Below are positions 61,585-64,000 of a stretch of 64,000 nucleotides of DNA, piece by piece (positions within the stretch are counted from its first letter, which is position 1; each line of letters begins with the position of its first letter). Location: assembly GCA_963934015.1 (NCBI GenBank), contig CAWVWT010000006.1:1-64000 (forward strand). Direction: 5' to 3'. The position numbers were made by a program, and so were the translations under genes. Source of the DNA: MGIIb-P sp963934015 (lineage in GTDB: Archaea > Thermoplasmatota > Poseidoniia > Poseidoniales > Thalassarchaeaceae). Below the pieces are notes generated by a model that saw only the letters and a program-made list of their open reading frames with translations, did no database searches and was not told the DNA's origin.

Positions 61585-64000
61585 ATGGCGAGTGCAGATC
61601 CCTTCTCCGCCACAGCGGCATTTGAGATGTCGAATGGTGGGGTGGGGCACTTTGCAAACCTACATGCGTTAGAATCCGCAGGTCTGTGTGAACTAGCCAA
61701 ATTACCCTGTACAATCCGTGTTCTACTAGAGGCCGCTCTGCGCAAGTGTGATGGATTTCTGGTGACTAAAGAGGATGTGCAGCGAATTGCTGCTTGGTCA
61801 CCAACTCAATCACCCGCCGAGATTCCTTTTATGCCATCACGGGTAATATTGCAGGATTTCACTGGTGTACCCGCAGTTGTCGATATCGCTGCACTGCGTG
61901 ACGCCATGGTGGCATTGGGTGGCGACCCAAAGAAGGTCAACCCCCAAGTGCCCGTAGATTTGGTGATTGACCACTCGGTCCAAGTCGATGTTTCCGGTCT
62001 TTTCCCAGATGCGCGCGAACGAAACTTGGAAATTGAATATCAGCGTAACATGGAGCGATATCAATTCCTCAAATGGGGGCAGCAGAGCCTCGATAATTTC
62101 CGTGCCGTTCCACCCGGTCGAGGGATTGTTCACCAAGTCAACCTCGAGTGGATTGCCAGTGTTGCACGTGAAGAAGATGGCATGTGGATTCCCGACTCTT
62201 TAGTGGGAACGGATAGCCATACGACGATGATCAATGGACTCGGTGTCCTCGGATGGGGTGTGGGTGGAATTGAAGCTGAAGCTGTGATGCTCGGCCAACC
62301 GATTTACATGCTCTTACCCGAGGTTGTAGGATTCGAATTAACTGGTACACTGCGACCAGGTGTGACTGCCACAGACATGACGCTGCGTATCGTTGAAATG
62401 CTGCGCGAACACGGAGTGGTTAGCAAATTTGTAGAATTCCATGGGGCCGGCCTTGCAGCCCTGACTCTACCCGATCGTGCAACCATCGCCAACATGGCGC
62501 CTGAATATGGGGCCACCTGCGGATTTTTCCCCGTCGATGAAATCACATTGGAATACATGCTGTTATCTGGGAGGGACCCCAAACATGTCGAGAATGTTAA
62601 GCGATATTTAAGCGCTCAAGGGATGTTCTATACCTCTGATTCTGCAACACCAGAATTCACCTCAAACTTGTCCCTTGATTTGGGTGATGTTGAACCGGCA
62701 ATGGCAGGCCCAAAGCGTCCACAAGATCGTGTTGATTTGTCAGCAATGAAATCGCATTGGCGTGACAGTTTGACAGCCCCCGTTGGACATTCCGGACATG
62801 GTGTTGATACTTCGCAAAGCGGCCACCAGGTAGAGGTGACTGGATCGGATGGCCAAATCTACAATCTCAAGCATGGCGATATTGTGATTTCAGCTATTAC
62901 ATCGTGTACCAATACATCGAATCCATCAGTCATGCTCGGGGCGGGAATCCTTGCAAGAAATGCGATCCAAAGGGGTCTCAAAGTCGCCCCCTGGAGCAAA
63001 CCAAGTTTGGCTCCAGGAAGTCGTGTTGTCACCGAATATTACGATGCTGCGGGGTTGACTCAATACCTCAATGAATTAGGTTTTCACAACGTCGGATATG
63101 GTTGTACGACTTGTATAGGGAATTCGGGTCCATTGGAGCCTGAAATCGATACCGCAATTGATGAAGGAAATCTCGTTGTCGGCTCAGTGATTTCTGGTAA
63201 CCGAAATTTCGAAGGACGTGTACATCAAAAAGTGAAGGCGAATTATTTGGCCAGTCCTCCGCTGGTGGTGGCTTATGCGATTGCGGGAACATTGAATATT
63301 GACTTTGAACAAGACCCAATTGGAACGGATTTTGAGGGGAAACCCGTAATGTTAGCCGACATTTGGCCGACAGATGGTGAGATTCGTGAAGTGATGGCTG
63401 AAGCCATTACTCCGGAAATGTTCAATGAACGATATTCAACAGTGATGAGCGAGCCACGATGGGATTCGATTCCAAGCGAAGCGAGTGATCTCTATCCGTG
63501 GGCACCGGAGAGTACCTATGTTCGGCTACCCTCATTCTTTGAAGGAATTCAACCCACACCTGAACCTATTTCTTCGATAGAAGGTGCACATGTGCTGTTG
63601 AGCTTGGGCGATTCGGTCACCACAGATCACATCAGCCCCGCAGGTGCATTCCCGCATTCTGGTCCCGCCGGAAAATATCTGGTTGACAACGGTGTATCCC
63701 CTCGTGATTTCAATTCATTCGGCAGTCGCCGAGGCAATCACGAAGTGATGATGCGAGGTACATTTGCCAATGTTCGAATCCGAAATCTGATCGCACCAGG
63801 CACTGAAGGCGGTTACACGACTCACTTCCCTTCGGGTGTTGTTGAATCCATTTACACCGCATCGATGAAATATCAAGAAGAAGGCACACCACTTATCGTT
63901 CTCGCCGGGGAACAATACGGCACTGGTAGCAGCCGTGATTGGGCCGCAAAAGGGACACTTTTACTTGGTGTAAAGGCGGTTATTGCCACCTCTTTCGAAC
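61585..64000 (+). CDS. acnA: Aconitate hydratase AcnA (3' end outside window)
   Basis: The frame is open from ATG 61585 to the end of the window (805 codons of an expected 880-900). The enzyme interconverts citrate and isocitrate in the citric acid cycle. Motifs by translation: DHSVQVD, GIVHQVNLEWIASV, DSLVGTDSHTTMINGLGVLGWG, the cluster Cys in SAITSCTNTSNPSVM and GYGCTTCIGNSGP, and in the C-terminal swivel domain LGDSVTTDHISPAGAF, NSFGSRRGNHEVM and GEQYGTGSSRDWAAKG. This is the AcnA/IRP1 type. It is separated from the cyclophilin gene by 66 bp. Confidence 0.95.
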   Translation, partial: MASADPFSATAAFEMSNGGVGHFANLHALESAGLCELAKLPCTIRVLLEAALRKCDGFLVTKEDVQRIAAWSPTQSPAEIPFMPSRVILQDFTGVPAVVDIAALRDAMVALGGDPKKVNPQVPVDLVIDHSVQVDVSGLFPDARERNLEIEYQRNMERYQFLKWGQQSLDNFRAVPPGRGIVHQVNLEWIASVAREEDGMWIPDSLVGTDSHTTMINGLGVLGWGVGGIEAEAVMLGQPIYMLLPEVVGFELTGTLRPGVTATDMTLRIVEMLREHGVVSKFVEFHGAGLAALTLPDRATIANMAPEYGATCGFFPVDEITLEYMLLSGRDPKHVENVKRYLSAQGMFYTSDSATPEFTSNLSLDLGDVEPAMAGPKRPQDRVDLSAMKSHWRDSLTAPVGHSGHGVDTSQSGHQVEVTGSDGQIYNLKHGDIVISAITSCTNTSNPSVMLGAGILARNAIQRGLKVAPWSKPSLAPGSRVVTEYYDAAGLTQYLNELGFHNVGYGCTTCIGNSGPLEPEIDTAIDEGNLVVGSVISGNRNFEGRVHQKVKANYLASPPLVVAYAIAGTLNIDFEQDPIGTDFEGKPVMLADIWPTDGEIREVMAEAITPEMFNERYSTVMSEPRWDSIPSEASDLYPWAPESTYVRLPSFFEGIQPTPEPISSIEGAHVLLSLGDSVTTDHISPAGAFPHSGPAGKYLVDNGVSPRDFNSFGSRRGNHEVMMRGTFANVRIRNLIAPGTEGGYTTHFPSGVVESIYTASMKYQEEGTPLIVLAGEQYGTGSSRDWAAKGTLLLGVKAVIATSFE

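Overview
The window reads as one contiguous piece of a planktonic euryarchaeal chromosome, most likely Marine Group II (Candidatus Poseidoniales) or a close Thermoplasmatota relative. The archaeal core is clear: RadA, Hel308, RNA polymerase subunit K, a Cgi121-like KEOPS subunit, PurP, an archaeal initiator tRNA with encoded CCA, and two-subunit 2-oxoacid:ferredoxin oxidoreductase genes. Around it sit aerobic and bacterial-type genes (heme A synthesis, tryptophan 2,3-dioxygenase, AcnA aconitase) and several very large secreted or membrane-anchored proteins built from calcium-binding-type repeats. Assignment to the clade is inference from this combination; there is no rRNA in the window. I see no IS element, prophage, CRISPR array or integrase.

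Layout. 1-7.1 kb: end of a PKD-type surface protein, two glycosyltransferases, then a translationally coupled pair of surface proteins. 7.2-9.6 kb: AI-2E-type transporter, an anchored DUF4105 protein and thiamine pyrophosphokinase. 9.7-17.7 kb: a 2172-residue FG-GAP/thrombospondin-type-3 protein followed by an EF-hand/zinc-ribbon protein. 17.7-22.6 kb: M29-type aminopeptidase, a beta-propeller lipoprotein and dihydroorotase. 22.7-29.2 kb: tRNA-iMet, radA and the minus-strand run hel308 - cgi121-like - small zinc protein - M3 peptidase. 29.3-37.6 kb: TerB-like membrane protein, an unknown membrane protein with a SprT-like protease, a 1489-residue CARDB protein and a hotdog thioesterase. 37.7-42.9 kb: deacylase, ctaA, rpoK, ctaB and a LeuA-family synthase. 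43-49.9 kb: subtilase, thiolase, tryptophan dioxygenase and pseudouridine synthase. 50-56 kb: purP, FAD oxidoreductase, DoxX protein and a sialate-esterase-like surface protein. 56-64 kb: tRNA-Gln, purple-acid-phosphatase-like protein, korB/korA, a membrane-anchored cyclophilin and the start of an aconitase gene that runs off the window.

How it fits together. Much of the coding capacity goes to the cell surface: subtilase, phosphatase, esterase, aminopeptidase and oligopeptidase suit a heterotroph living on dissolved protein and polysaccharide, and thiolase, 2-oxoacid oxidoreductase, aconitase and heme A synthesis suit aerobic oxidation of the products. Genes are very tightly packed: convergent pairs overlap by up to 38 bp or abut with no gap.

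The most unusual signals are (1) a set of perfect, short-loop stem-loops lying just upstream of, or overlapping, start codons, including in divergent regions where no transcript ends; (2) tryptophan-rich cytosolic tails shared by three otherwise unrelated surface proteins; and (3) the basic, repeat-containing cytosolic tail of the 2172-residue FG-GAP protein. Many start codons below were moved inward from the longest ORF because the longer forms use TTG/GTG or run through these hairpins.
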